Counted from the first letter of the stretch, positions 1 through 7,805 are shown. The stretch is DNA of 40,328 bases from DAIRUQ01 sp036803245 (GCA_036803245.1 DAIRUQ010000018.1:1-40328); one strand, 5' to 3'. The notes: a model not told the origin generated them from the sequence alone. Numbers and translations are program-made.

Positions 1-740
1 TCACCGACATCCAGGGCCTCGAGGACCATCTCGGCGACATGGATTTCAAGGTGGCTGGCACTCCCCGCGGCATCACCGCCGTGCAGTTGGATATCAAGAT
101 CAGTGGCCTCCGCTGGGAGATCATCGAAGAGACGCTAGAGCGCGCCCGTCAGGCCAGGCTCCAGATCCTGGAGGTCATGCTAGGGGCGCTCCCCGAGCCC
201 CGCTCGGAGCTCTCGCCCTATGCGCCGCAGATCCATACGCTCAAGATCCCTGTGGAAAAGATCGGCGCCCTGATCGGGCCTGGCGGCAAGAACATTCGCG
301 GCATCATCGAAGACACGGGCGTCACCATCGACGTGGACGATGACGGCACGGTCAAGGTCGGCTCTTCCGACGGCCCCAGCGCCCAGGCGGCCATCGAGCG
401 CATCGAGGCCCTGACGGCCGAGGCCGAGATTGGACGCATCTATACGGGCAAGGTCGTGCGGACCACCGACTTTGGCGCCTTTGTCGAGATTCTGCCTGGG
501 CAAGATGGCCTGGTGCACATCTCGCAGCTGGCTGACTATCACATCGAAAAGGTCGAGGACGTCGCCCGCGTGGGCGAGGAACTCACCGTCATGGTGGTAG
601 ACGTCGATGGCCAAGGTCGCATCCGTCTGTCCAGGCAGGCAGTGCTGCAGGGCTGGACGGTCGAAGAGGCTCGTGAGAACGATCGTCCTCCGCGCAGCTC
701 TGGCGGCGACCGTCGTCGGAGCCCTCGCGGTCGGCGCTAG
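1..740 (+). CDS. pnp: polyribonucleotide nucleotidyltransferase (PNPase), C-terminal part
   Basis: The gene enters from before the window, reading in frame from base 3, and ends at 740. PNPase degrades RNA 3' to 5' with phosphate in the RNA degradosome or alone. The first residues visible read TDIQGLEDHLGD, a hallmark of the end of the second RNase PH domain. A KH domain follows, with the GPGG loop (IGALIGPGGKNIRGI) around bases 260-300. Next comes an S1 domain starting near GRIYTGKVVRTTDFGAFVEI (430-640). The protein ends in an Arg/Gly/Ser-rich basic tail of about 25 residues, as is common in PNPases. A strong hairpin follows the stop codon. The identification is firm; only the N-terminal two thirds is missing. 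Confidence 0.97.
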   Translation, partial: TDIQGLEDHLGDMDFKVAGTPRGITAVQLDIKISGLRWEIIEETLERARQARLQILEVMLGALPEPRSELSPYAPQIHTLKIPVEKIGALIGPGGKNIRGIIEDTGVTIDVDDDGTVKVGSSDGPSAQAAIERIEALTAEAEIGRIYTGKVVRTTDFGAFVEILPGQDGLVHISQLADYHIEKVEDVARVGEELTVMVVDVDGQGRIRLSRQAVLQGWTVEEARENDRPPRSSGGDRRRSPRGRR

Positions 741-756
741 AGCCCAGTAGTCCAAG

Positions 757-787
757 CACACGGGCTCTCCCCAGGAGAGCCCGTGTG
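757..787 (+). terminator. hairpin after pnp, probable transcription terminator
   Basis: A perfect 14-bp inverted repeat (757-770 with 774-787, 3-nt loop CCA) lies 16 bp after the pnp stop. No T-run follows, so it may act as an RNA 3'-end stabiliser or a weak or factor-assisted terminator. lepB starts only 20 bp further on, and I see no clear promoter between them, so read-through into lepB is likely. Confidence 0.6.
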
Positions 788-807
788 ACCAGTAGGCGCC
801 AAGCATC

Positions 808-1350
808 GTGGAACAGACCACATCTCAGACCGCCCCACAAAAGACCTCCCTACTGCGCGAGTTCGCCGAGGCCCTGCTGCCGGCTCTGGTGATCGTGTTG
901 GTCATCAACACCTTTGTCGCCCAGGCGACGCGGGTTGACGGCCACAGCATGACGCCGAGCCTCATCGATGGCGAGCGGTTGATCATCGAAAAGATGAGCT
1001 ACCGCTTTAGCCCGCCGCAGCGTGGCGATATCGTCGTCATCGATCCTCCCAGCCACACGGGCCCACCGCTGATCAAGCGCGTCATCGGGCTGCCGGGCGA
1101 GATGGTCGCGGTCGAGCAAGGGCACGTCCTGATCAACGGAGAGCCGCTCGACGAACCCTACCTCTCCGAGCCCACCCGTGGCGTCTTTGCGCCAAGCCTC
1201 GTTCCCGAAGGTCACGTATTTGTCATGGGTGACAACCGGCCAGCCAGCAACGATTCCCGCGCCTTTGGGGCCATCTCGTACCAGCATGTCGTCGGCAAGG
1301 CCTGGCTGCGGTACTGGCCGATCCAGCAGATCAGCCTGATCACACACTAG
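808..1350 (+). CDS. lepB: signal peptidase I
   Basis: This membrane serine protease removes signal peptides from exported proteins. The 180-residue product has one N-terminal membrane segment (about residues 20-40, ALLPALVIVLVINTFV). The catalytic serine is in the GHSMTPSL motif (Ser47) and the general-base lysine in the LIKRVIGLPGE motif (Lys90). The late signature GDNRPASNDSR is also present. Length and single-span topology match the Gram-positive/Chloroflexota type rather than the longer two-span E. coli enzyme. The start is a GTG codon with a poor ribosome binding site; no better in-frame start lies upstream, and the serine-containing box is at the normal distance from it. It probably shares transcription with pnp. 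Confidence 0.95.
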   Translation: MEQTTSQTAPQKTSLLREFAEALLPALVIVLVINTFVAQATRVDGHSMTPSLIDGERLIIEKMSYRFSPPQRGDIVVIDPPSHTGPPLIKRVIGLPGEMVAVEQGHVLINGEPLDEPYLSEPTRGVFAPSLVPEGHVFVMGDNRPASNDSRAFGAISYQHVVGKAWLRYWPIQQISLITH

Positions 1351-1377
1351 CCCGACGTCTCTAGTCGGCCCGAGACC

Positions 1378-1405
1378 TTGAACCCACGCAGAGGGGCGCT
1401 ATAAT
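1378..1405 (+). promoter_or_regulatory. sigma-70-type promoter for the kinase operon
   Basis: TTGAAC (1378-1383) and a perfect TATAAT (1400-1405) are separated by 16 bp, 47 bp before the kinase start codon. Confidence 0.75.
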
Positions 1406-1451
1406 AGGCCCTGCTCGCGAGGCTAGAGGAGCATTTGAAGCGTAGGGAGCC

Positions 1452-3032
1452 ATGGTCGAGACGCGACGGTCAGCAGTGCGCCAGGAAGAGATTCACAGAC
1501 GCCTACTCCACATCTCCCGAGAGCTGGTTGGCGCCAAGGACCTGGCCCAGCTACTCCAGACGATGGTCGATGCCGCCCTCGAGATCGTTCCCGCGGCCGA
1601 TCGTTGCGTTATCCACCTGCTCGACGACGGCGGCGAGCGCCTGATTCCACGTGTCTGTGCCCCCTGGTCGCCTGTCACCCTGAACACGCAAGGCTTTTCG
1701 CGCGACGTAGGCGTGGCGGGCCGCAGCCTGCGCGATCTACGCACCATCCGAGTCGACGATACCCGCCGCTCAGCTGACTATGCGCCTCTCCGTTCCCATG
1801 ATGATCTCTGCTCGCTTCTCGTGTCGCCCCTCTATGTAGGACCCGTGGCGCTGGGGACCATGAGCATCAGCAGCGCCCAGTCAGAGGCTTTTGACGACGA
1901 CGACACCGAGCATATCGAGACGCTGGCCGCGCAGGCGTCGGTGGCCATTCGGCAGGCCAACCTGCTGCATGACGCCATCGCCGAGCGACAGCGCAGCGAA
2001 TCGATCATCGAGTCGATGGCCGATGGCTTGTTCATTCTAGACGCGCAAGGACGGATCGTTCGGACGAACCCGGCCCTCTGCCAGCTGCTTGACCTCACGG
2101 TCGACGAGGTGAGCGCGGGCTGCCGTGATGGGGCCCTGCCGCCTTGCTTTGGTATCCTGCTCGACCCCAGCCGGGGCCCGGTGATGGGCCCGTACTGCGC
2201 CATGCTGCCCATGGCCGGCGGCGGCGAGCTCGCGGTCGAGGTCCGTCCCACCAACCTGACCGATTCGCGTCTGGGCGAGGTCCGGGTGGTGCACGACATC
2301 ACCCGCGATCGCCGTGATGCCGAGGCACGAGCCATGTTCATCTCGCAGATCTCTCACGAACTGCGAGCCCCACTCCAACACATTCTGGGGTTCGCCAGCA
2401 TCATCAGCGACGTCGTCGATCTGCCCGAGGCGGACCTGCGCCGCTTTTTCGGGCATATCAAGGACGAGGTTGACCAGCTCAGCCGCTTGGTAGACGACTT
2501 GGTCGAGCTCTCGCGCATCGACACCGGCCGCTTTGGCATCCAGCCGGAGGATGTCGAGCTAGGGGCTCTGGTGGCCGATGCTGCGGCGCGGCTGGAACCG
2601 CGGGCGACGCTCAAGTCTCTGTCGCTGGCCTGTGAGCCACCAGAAGAGCCCGTCTGGACCCGCAGCGACCCCGGCAGGCTGACACAGGTCATTGTCAACC
2701 TGATGGGCAACGCGATAAAGTTCACCCCCCCGCAGGGGCAGGTCACCATCTCGGTGGGCGCGCATCACAGGCAGGCTCGCGTCGAGGTGCGCGACTCCGG
2801 TCCCGGCATACCAGCCGAGGAGGTCGATCGCATCTTTGACCGCTTTTACCAGGGGAGCATCAACTCTCGGCACAGGCATGCCGGCATGGGTCTGGGTCTC
2901 TACATCAGCCGCGAGATCATCCAGGCTCTCGGTGGTCGGATCTGGGTAACCAGCGAAGAGGGCCACGGCACGACGTTCACCTTTGAGCTTCCACTCGTCA
3001 CCAGGCACGCAGAGGGAGGTGCGCCAGCATGA
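1452..3032 (+). CDS. GAF-PAS sensor histidine kinase
   Basis: This is a cytosolic two-component sensor kinase of 526 residues with no membrane segment. Domains in order are: GAF (about 30-170), PAS (about 185-290, MADGLFILDAQGRIVRTNPA), HisKA with the phosphoacceptor His302 in SHELRAPLQHI, and a HATPase_c domain. The ATPase domain shows an N box (NLMGNAIKFT, from residue 416), a G1 box (DSGPGIP, from 448) and a G2 box (GMGLGLYISR, from 478). The ATG at 1452 follows an AGGGA ribosome binding site; it is chosen over other frames because it keeps all domains. Its stop overlaps the next gene's start as ATGA, so the REC-ParA protein is the likely phosphorylation partner. The signal sensed by GAF and PAS cannot be read from sequence. 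Confidence 0.93.
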   Translation: MVETRRSAVRQEEIHRRLLHISRELVGAKDLAQLLQTMVDAALEIVPAADRCVIHLLDDGGERLIPRVCAPWSPVTLNTQGFSRDVGVAGRSLRDLRTIRVDDTRRSADYAPLRSHDDLCSLLVSPLYVGPVALGTMSISSAQSEAFDDDDTEHIETLAAQASVAIRQANLLHDAIAERQRSESIIESMADGLFILDAQGRIVRTNPALCQLLDLTVDEVSAGCRDGALPPCFGILLDPSRGPVMGPYCAMLPMAGGGELAVEVRPTNLTDSRLGEVRVVHDITRDRRDAEARAMFISQISHELRAPLQHILGFASIISDVVDLPEADLRRFFGHIKDEVDQLSRLVDDLVELSRIDTGRFGIQPEDVELGALVADAAARLEPRATLKSLSLACEPPEEPVWTRSDPGRLTQVIVNLMGNAIKFTPPQGQVTISVGAHHRQARVEVRDSGPGIPAEEVDRIFDRFYQGSINSRHRHAGMGLGLYISREIIQALGGRIWVTSEEGHGTTFTFELPLVTRHAEGGAPA

Positions 3033-4177
3033 GCGCTACCGTTCTAATCATCGATGATGATCCGGTTTTTGTGGAGATGCTTGGCTATGTCCTCGAGCGC
3101 GGAGGTTTCCGCGCCATGTCGGCCTTTAACGGCGCCGACGGCATCCAGCTGCTCATGTCCGAGACGGTGGACATTGTGATTCTGGATGTCATGCTCCCGG
3201 ACATGGACGGCTTTGAGACCTGCCGCCAGATCCGCAACATACCGACCATCCGCGACGTCCCGATCCTGATGCTGAGCGCGCGCACCCAGGTCACCGACAA
3301 GCTCAACGGCTTTGAGTCTGGAGCCGACGACTATTTGGCCAAGCCGGCGGATCCCAAAGAGGTGATGGCTCGCCTCAAGGCGCTGCTGGCTCGCGCCAAG
3401 CGACCCCCTAGCCCCACCAGCCAGGTTTTGGCCTTTGTCGGCGCCAAGGGCGGCGTGGGCACCACCACCACCGCCCTCAATGTGGCCGCCGCCTTGGCCG
3501 GCGGCGAACGCAAGATCCTGTACATCGAGCTCCAAGGACATGGCGCCTCAGCCCCCTGGCTCCTGGGCAGCCACACGGGGCAGAGCCTACAGGAGATGCT
3601 GGCCCCCGAGGGCACGCGCTTGACCATGGCAGGGCTTGCTGGTTGCATCCTGGAGACCCATGCCGGCTTTGACTATCTCCCCGGGCTCTCCAACGCCATC
3701 GCGCCCAAGCCGTTGCGCCCGGGCATCCTGACCGAGGCGCTGACCATGCTTCAACACAGGTATGGCGTCATCATCATTGATCTCGGCATCGCCAACCTGG
3801 CACACACCGCCGAGGTGCTGTCACAAGCCAGCGCCATTCTGCCCGTCTGCGAGCACGACCCCTTGTCCGAGTGGCACCTAGGCACGCTGTTGGCCTGGCT
3901 CGAGAGCGGTCGCTACGGAACCCAGGTTCCCGGGATCGTGCTGGTGCAACGCTATGCCGGTGCGTCCCAAAAGCCAGCCACGCAGATCGCCAGCGAGATC
4001 AATCTCGGGATCCTCGAGGTGATTCCGTCGGCTCCGGGCTTGCTCTATCACACCCACAGCCGCCAGGAGCTGATCATGCTGGCCGATCCCGAGGCCGAGA
4101 TCGCGCAGAGCTATCGCGCCCTGGCTGAACGCCTCCTGGAGGACCCCATCGAGGCGCCTCCCTCCCTGAGACCCTAG
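3029..4177 (+). CDS. response regulator fused to a CpaE/ParA-like ATPase
   Basis: The 382-residue hybrid protein starts with a receiver domain (1-120). It has acidic residues Asp10/Asp11, phospho-acceptor Asp53 (ILDVMLPDMDG), Ser83 and Lys105 (YLAKPAD). A short linker follows, then a MinD/ParA-type P-loop domain (about 132-365). Its Walker A motif reads GAKGGVGTTTT (138-148): the signature Lys140 is kept, while the usual P-loop lysine is Thr, the pattern seen in CpaE/TadZ proteins. The usual Walker A' aspartate is Glu (YIELQG) and the Walker B region reads IIIDLGIAN. CpaE-like proteins place pilus machinery or polarity factors, but no tad/pilus genes are nearby, so the output here is unknown. 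It is translationally coupled (ATGA) to the upstream kinase. Confidence 0.88.
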   Translation: MSATVLIIDDDPVFVEMLGYVLERGGFRAMSAFNGADGIQLLMSETVDIVILDVMLPDMDGFETCRQIRNIPTIRDVPILMLSARTQVTDKLNGFESGADDYLAKPADPKEVMARLKALLARAKRPPSPTSQVLAFVGAKGGVGTTTTALNVAAALAGGERKILYIELQGHGASAPWLLGSHTGQSLQEMLAPEGTRLTMAGLAGCILETHAGFDYLPGLSNAIAPKPLRPGILTEALTMLQHRYGVIIIDLGIANLAHTAEVLSQASAILPVCEHDPLSEWHLGTLLAWLESGRYGTQVPGIVLVQRYAGASQKPATQIASEINLGILEVIPSAPGLLYHTHSRQELIMLADPEAEIAQSYRALAERLLEDPIEAPPSLRP

Positions 4178-4191
4178 GGCGGACGTGACGC

Positions 4192-4220
4192 AAAAAACCG
4201 GCGGCCATGGGCCGCCGGTT
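4192..4220 (-). terminator. intrinsic terminator of carD
   Basis: An 11-bp perfect stem (4196-4206 with 4210-4220, loop of 3) is followed, on the minus strand, by a run of six T. This is a classical rho-independent terminator for the carD transcript. The hairpin may also serve the plus-strand operon ending at 4177. Confidence 0.9.
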
Positions 4221-4248
4221 CGCACGTCCTATCACCGCTCGCGCGCCG

Positions 4249-4758
4249 TCACTCCTGTTCGAGGGCGGCGACCATACTGCCGAGCGTCTCCTCCACGATC
4301 TGCATGGCGTCATCCAGCGCCTGGTTGGTAGCTAGAGCTAGCTCGCTAGCCAAGAGATCCTTGCCTCGGTCAAAAAGCTGGCGATCCACCGTGCCCAGCG
4401 GCCGCTTTTCTGAGAGGAAATAGAGCTTGCGTACGACGTCCGCCACCGACGTGAACGACCCCGACTTGAGCTGATCGCGCATCTCTTGCTGACGAGCTCG
4501 CAGATCCGAGCCGATCTCGGAATCGGTGGGCGGCACGGCGCACGACTGCAACACTTGGAGGAGATGCTGACTTCGGCCCACCTCCCGAAGCCCCAGGTCA
4601 TCGGCGCGATTCACTGGCACCATCACCTGCATCGATTTGCAGACCGCCTCGATCACATAGTAGCGCCGCGCATCGTCTCCGATGCTCTTTTTCTGGACAC
4701 GCACCACGGTTCCAGCGCCATAGCACGGATGCACAACCTTGCTTCCCTCGGCAAACAT
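4249..4758 (-). CDS. carD: CarD-family transcriptional regulator
   Basis: The 169-residue protein begins FAEGSKVVHPCYGAGTVV, the beta-barrel RNA-polymerase interaction domain shared by CarD/CdnL and the transcription-repair coupling factor. The C-terminal half (about 75-169) is helical and includes SVADVVRKLYFLSEKRPLG, typical of the CarD DNA-binding helical domain. CarD proteins bind the beta subunit and stabilise the open promoter complex, broadly affecting rRNA and housekeeping transcription. The ATG at 4758 is unambiguous. A promoter at 4980-5009 would give a long leader of about 215 nt. A dedicated terminator follows, so the gene is monocistronic. Confidence 0.92.
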   Translation of the reverse strand: MFAEGSKVVHPCYGAGTVVRVQKKSIGDDARRYYVIEAVCKSMQVMVPVNRADDLGLREVGRSQHLLQVLQSCAVPPTDSEIGSDLRARQQEMRDQLKSGSFTSVADVVRKLYFLSEKRPLGTVDRQLFDRGKDLLASELALATNQALDDAMQIVEETLGSMVAALEQE

Positions 4759-4979
4759 CGCAGCCCCTACCTTTGCCTAGTCTGGCAACCCCGAACCCGC
4801 GTCACCGCAAGCCGACGCGCCCGCCCAAAAGAAAAACGGGCGCCGCGTGGCATTCCGCCTAGAATACCGCTAACCGCCCAACAGTTCTGGCCCACTAGGT
4901 TTCCCAACAGGAATGCCTGACCCGCTCATCCTCTCGCCCTATCGAGTCGAGATAGCATACACGCCCGATGGTAACCTTT

Positions 4980-5009
4980 ATTATACCACGAGCGAGGCTC
5001 TCTGACCAA
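4980..5009 (-). promoter_or_regulatory. probable carD promoter
   Basis: On the minus strand TTGGTC (5009-5004) and TATAAT (4985-4980) are 18 bp apart. Transcription would start near 4973, well upstream of the carD ATG at 4758. Confidence 0.6.
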
Positions 5010-5105
5010 TGCTCATTCGGCGCGGAACGCGTGACCCATGGCCGCGACAACCGGGCATCTGGCCATGCCTGGTTCCTACGCTATACCTTGCGCCTTACTC
5101 TTGTA

Positions 5106-5111
5106 TATAAT
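5106..5111 (+). promoter_or_regulatory. TATAAT -10 element for the DUF6935 gene
   Basis: A perfect TATAAT lies 67 bp before the preferred ATG (5179). The -35 region is poor. Transcription from here would begin near 5118, which excludes a start codon at 5038. Confidence 0.45.
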
Positions 5112-5178
5112 GCTGTCATCCTGTGATCAGGTACTGACCCCCGGCATCGTCCCGCGACCGTCAAGAGGAGGATCGGCC

Positions 5179-5709
5179 ATGACCGCAGTCCGCATCGAGA
5201 TCCAGCAGCTCCCCCAATCGGTAGACGAGTTCATCGCCTTGCGCGACGAGCACGCGCAGACGCCCGAGGGCGCCGCAGCGGTGATGATCGCGGCGCTCTT
5301 GCTCTACACCAACGATGAGACCCTGGGGCAGCTCTGCCTCGCCCAAGCCGTCGATGCATCGAGAACCCGCACGAGCGCGCTGGGCGAGACCGAGCTCCAG
5401 CCCCGTGCGCTCAACCTGATCCGCATGCAGCTCGCCCAGCGCCCCCATGTCCCCCGTTCCTACGTGGAAGGCGCCACCCCCGAGAACGGGTACGCCCTGC
5501 CAGAGGGAAGCATCGCCATTCGCTTGGGCCGTAACCCGTACAGCGGCACCGACGAATCCGGGCGCGTCAAGCTCTTTGTGGCCAGCTCGGGCGCCGACAG
5601 CCCGCGACCTTGTACGGTCATTCGCGATGCCGCAGGCCAGTGGCGAGCGACCGAGTGGAGCAGCCTGCTCAGCGGCGTCCGCTCGCCGGCGGATGCGCCA
5701 GCCCAGTAG
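5179..5709 (+). CDS. DUF6935-like protein of unknown function
   Basis: The 176-residue product carries the pattern I associate with DUF6935: a P-x-S-x-x-EF opening (LPQSVDEFIAL), a TPEGAAAVMIAALLLY segment, SYVEGATPENGY, then NPYSG, KLFVASSGADSPRP and a final WSSLLSGVR. The family has no known function. No signal peptide or membrane segment is evident when translation begins at 5179. That start is preferred because an AGAGGAGG ribosome binding site lies 8 bp upstream. A longer reading from 5038 would add a hydrophobic, cysteine-containing stretch upstream of the promoter. The next gene starts two bases after this stop, so the two are probably co-translated. Confidence 0.8.
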   Translation: MTAVRIEIQQLPQSVDEFIALRDEHAQTPEGAAAVMIAALLLYTNDETLGQLCLAQAVDASRTRTSALGETELQPRALNLIRMQLAQRPHVPRSYVEGATPENGYALPEGSIAIRLGRNPYSGTDESGRVKLFVASSGADSPRPCTVIRDAAGQWRATEWSSLLSGVRSPADAPAQ

Positions 5710-5711
5710 CC

Positions 5712-6191
5712 GTGGGCAATCCTAACGGTGCGACCAAGCCGCGACCAGCCTGGCCAGATATCTTTTGGGTGACCCCAACGCCCGTTCAGCTGCGGACGCG
5801 CGAGGCGTTAGCCTATGTCACCATCATCGGATCGGCAGCCCTGGCGACCGCCGACGAACGGGTGCTTGCATTGGCCGAGGGGGCCCTCCAGCGCGGTGAC
5901 ACTATCGCCCAGCTTGAGGGGCACGCCCCGGCGATCCAGTGGGACCATCTCGGGCCGCCTCGCAGCGTCGAGGAGATGGCGACCCGCCTCGTGTACGGCC
6001 ATGTTTCCGACGTGGTGATGCGAGCGGCACGCCAGTGCCAAGACCTGTCGCAGGTGCGCTCTCAGGCCCGCAAACTAGCAAAAGAGGCGCGCCTTTGGGT
6101 GGCGCCCGCCCTGGGCGTGCTGGGTCTGCGAGTGGACGGCCTGACGATCGACCGCCTGGAGGACGACTCGCGGTGGGAACATGAGGCCTAG
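5712..6191 (+). CDS. hypothetical protein, partner of the DUF6935 gene
   Basis: I do not recognise this 159-residue protein. It begins with GTG two bases after the preceding stop, giving MGNPNGATKPRPAWPDIFWV. A longer reading from 5610 overlaps the upstream gene and is less likely. The protein is mixed alpha/beta in character, with alanine-rich amphipathic segments (TREALAYVTIIGSAALATADERVLALAEGAL) and a basic helix (QVRSQARKLAKEARLW). It has no signal peptide or clear membrane span. Codon use resembles its neighbours. The tight spacing suggests that it works with, or is regulated alongside, the DUF6935 protein. Confidence 0.7.
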   Translation: MGNPNGATKPRPAWPDIFWVTPTPVQLRTREALAYVTIIGSAALATADERVLALAEGALQRGDTIAQLEGHAPAIQWDHLGPPRSVEEMATRLVYGHVSDVVMRAARQCQDLSQVRSQARKLAKEARLWVAPALGVLGLRVDGLTIDRLEDDSRWEHEA

Positions 6192-6220
6192 GATGGCAGG
6201 ATCGGGCGAGCAGCGAGGGT

Positions 6221-6260
6221 AAAAAACGATGAACGGCCAGCCTCCATTGGCTGGCCGTTC
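6221..6260 (-). terminator. intrinsic terminator of tRNA-Pro
   Basis: A 12-bp perfect stem (6231-6242 with 6249-6260, 6-nt loop) lies just past the tRNA 3' end on the minus strand. Four bases later comes a run of six T (plus-strand A-run at 6221-6226). It may also end the plus-strand transcript of the preceding two genes. Confidence 0.85.
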
Positions 6261-6264
6261 GGTG

Positions 6265-6338
6265 TCGGGGCGAGACGATTTGAACGTCCGACCACTTGAA
6301 CCCCATTCAAGTGCGCTACCTGGCTGCGCTACGCCCCG
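6265..6338 (-). tRNA. tRNA-Pro (anticodon GGG)
   Basis: A complete 74-nt cloverleaf can be drawn on the minus strand. The acceptor stem pairs CGGGGCG with CGCCCCG, with discriminator A. The D arm is GCGC-AGCCAGGTA-GCGC. The anticodon arm is CTTGA-ATGGGGT-TCAAG, placing GGG at positions 34-36. The T arm is GGACG-TTCAAAT-CGTCT. The CCA end is not encoded: the bases after the discriminator are CAC. Confidence 0.95.
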
Positions 6339-6350
6339 GGCACGCCGGCC

Positions 6351-6379
6351 AGTATAGCACTGCCACCCGTCCGTGGCAA
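6351..6379 (-). promoter_or_regulatory. promoter of tRNA-Pro
   Basis: On the minus strand TTGCCA (6379-6374) and TATACT (6356-6351) are separated by exactly 17 bp. The -10 ends 12 bp before the mature tRNA 5' end. Confidence 0.8.
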
Positions 6380-6428
6380 ATGCCCGCCCAGGGAACCGGC
6401 TGGTCGCCTTTCCCTGCTGTTGGCGGCG

Positions 6429-6437
6429 TGCTATAAT
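6429..6437 (+). promoter_or_regulatory. extended -10 promoter for the arrestin-fold gene
   Basis: TGCTATAAT is a perfect extended -10 element; a T-rich TTTCCC lies 17 bp upstream as a weak -35. The start codon is 49 bp downstream of the -10 element. Confidence 0.65.
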
Positions 6438-6486
6438 CGGTACAGCGGTTCAGAGTCGAAACCACCAATCCAGGTAGAGGCAGCCG

Positions 6487-7803
6487 ATGGCCGCAGCATG
6501 GGAAAAGATTCGGCAGCTCGTCGCCCGCATTGAGGCCTGGTCGCGCCTCGGGCGGATGGAGCCAATCACCCGCCACGGACTGATCTGGGGCGGGCTCGAA
6601 GGCGGAGCCGCAGGGCTGATCCTCGGCATCGTGCTCGGCGCCGTGGGTCGCGGCTTCTTGGGCGCCCTGGTTGGAGCTCCCGTCGGCTTGATCTTGGGCG
6701 TGTTGGTGGGGGGAGCCTGCGGAGCCGTCATTGGCACGCTGGTTCTGCCCGCGGGGCCGCCGCCGACCATGACGTTCGAGCTGGACCATCCCGAAGCCAC
6801 TTATTCACCCGGAGAGCGCATCACCGGGCTGTTGCGCATCGCCGCGCCGTCGCGGGCCGAGCTGCTATCGGGCCAGGTGACGTTGCTCTGCCGTGGCATG
6901 TTCGCTCACGAGGAGCTCTACCGCACCGATCCCCCAAGGCTGGCCCTCGTTCGCGATACGCACGTCTTTCTAAGCCAAGCCGACGAGATCGTGCCGCCCA
7001 GCGTGTTGCGCCGAGGCAAGACGCTCAGCATCCCCTTTAGCTTTCGCATCCCCGAGGACGCTCCTGCCTGCCATCGTGGGTACATCTGCGCCGTGGTGTG
7101 GACCCTGCACGGTCGGCTGGAGGTAGCTGGACGCGAGGACGTCACCGCCACCGCCGAGATCACGGTGCGGGGCCATCCCGTCGCCATGGAGCGCCAGCGC
7201 CGCGAGTTCGTCGCCATCAATGCCAACGCCACTGTCCAACTGAGCCTGCAGCTCCCCGAGGTTGTGGTGGCCGAGGGGCAGACCATTCGTGCCAACCTAC
7301 GCATTCGCCCCCTCGAACGCCTCGAGGCCGACGAGGTGCGGGCCGTCCTCCTGCGCATCGAGCACACGCCTCAGGGCACCACGGGAGACACCGTCTACAT
7401 CGCCGAGTGGAACCTCGATGAGGGCACGTTCCGCGGTAAGCGCGAGTCTGGTGGCAAAGGCACCACCTATGTCTGGCTGGAGGACGAGATCGCGCTGCTG
7501 GGAAAGACCACATTCCTGCCAGACCGCGTGGCCAACCACGAGCTGACCGTCACCATCCCCGAGCGGTTCCGCCCCACCATGCAGCAGCCTGGCGGGCGCG
7601 TCTCATGGCGCCTGGCCGCGGTCATCCATCGCAACGGTGGTGGCGATCTTCAGGCCTCGCACGAGCTCTTTGTGCACACCAGCGCGCCCGAGCTCTCGGT
7701 GGTGATGCAGGACGCCCAGCCCCACGCCAGCATCGGCGGGCGCGTGGACAAGGACCTTCCTCCTGAGGACCTGCTGCCCTCCAAGGCCCAGGCCGACGCC
7801 TAG
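6487..7803 (+). CDS. membrane-anchored arrestin-fold protein
   Basis: The 438-residue protein has a short polar N-terminus followed by a glycine-rich hydrophobic block (about 33-88) made of GxxxG-like repeats (GGLEGGAAGLILGIVLGAVG, GALVGAPVGLILGVLVGG), probably two packed membrane helices. The rest is cytoplasmic or exposed beta-rich sequence with two arrestin-like halves (about 95-230 and 240-395). Cues are YSPGERITGLLRI, a SGQVTLLCRG strand and IPFSFRIPEDAPACHRGY...VVWTLHGRLEV, the conserved arrestin/Spo0M layout. The second half shows TIPERFRPTM...VSWRLAAVIHRNGGGD. Bacterial arrestin-fold proteins such as Spo0M are poorly understood. The function here is unknown; a scaffold or trafficking role would be inference. 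It is monocistronic with its own promoter. Confidence 0.72.
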   Translation: MAAAWEKIRQLVARIEAWSRLGRMEPITRHGLIWGGLEGGAAGLILGIVLGAVGRGFLGALVGAPVGLILGVLVGGACGAVIGTLVLPAGPPPTMTFELDHPEATYSPGERITGLLRIAAPSRAELLSGQVTLLCRGMFAHEELYRTDPPRLALVRDTHVFLSQADEIVPPSVLRRGKTLSIPFSFRIPEDAPACHRGYICAVVWTLHGRLEVAGREDVTATAEITVRGHPVAMERQRREFVAINANATVQLSLQLPEVVVAEGQTIRANLRIRPLERLEADEVRAVLLRIEHTPQGTTGDTVYIAEWNLDEGTFRGKRESGGKGTTYVWLEDEIALLGKTTFLPDRVANHELTVTIPERFRPTMQQPGGRVSWRLAAVIHRNGGGDLQASHELFVHTSAPELSVVMQDAQPHASIGGRVDKDLPPEDLLPSKAQADA

Positions 7804-7805
7804 CT

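Larger units (their letters stand above)
4759..5178. other. divergent intergenic region, carD leader and two promoters
   Basis: These 420 bp separate carD (minus) from the DUF6935 gene (plus). They hold the probable carD promoter, its long untranslated leader, and a TATAAT element for the plus-strand gene. Within the leader a 7-bp inverted repeat (4818-4824 with 4837-4843) encloses a purine-rich 12-nt loop that is T-rich in the carD transcript. A run of codons upstream of 5179 could extend the plus gene to 5038, but it lies upstream of the -10 element and shows no coding character, so I treat it as non-coding. Confidence 0.6.

Noticed and set aside
5038..5178. N-terminal extension of the DUF6935 protein with a hydrophobic, lipoprotein-like stretch (LLLYIMLSSC)
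   Set aside because: It lies upstream of the TATAAT element and of the strong ribosome binding site at 5163-5170, so it would not be transcribed or needed.
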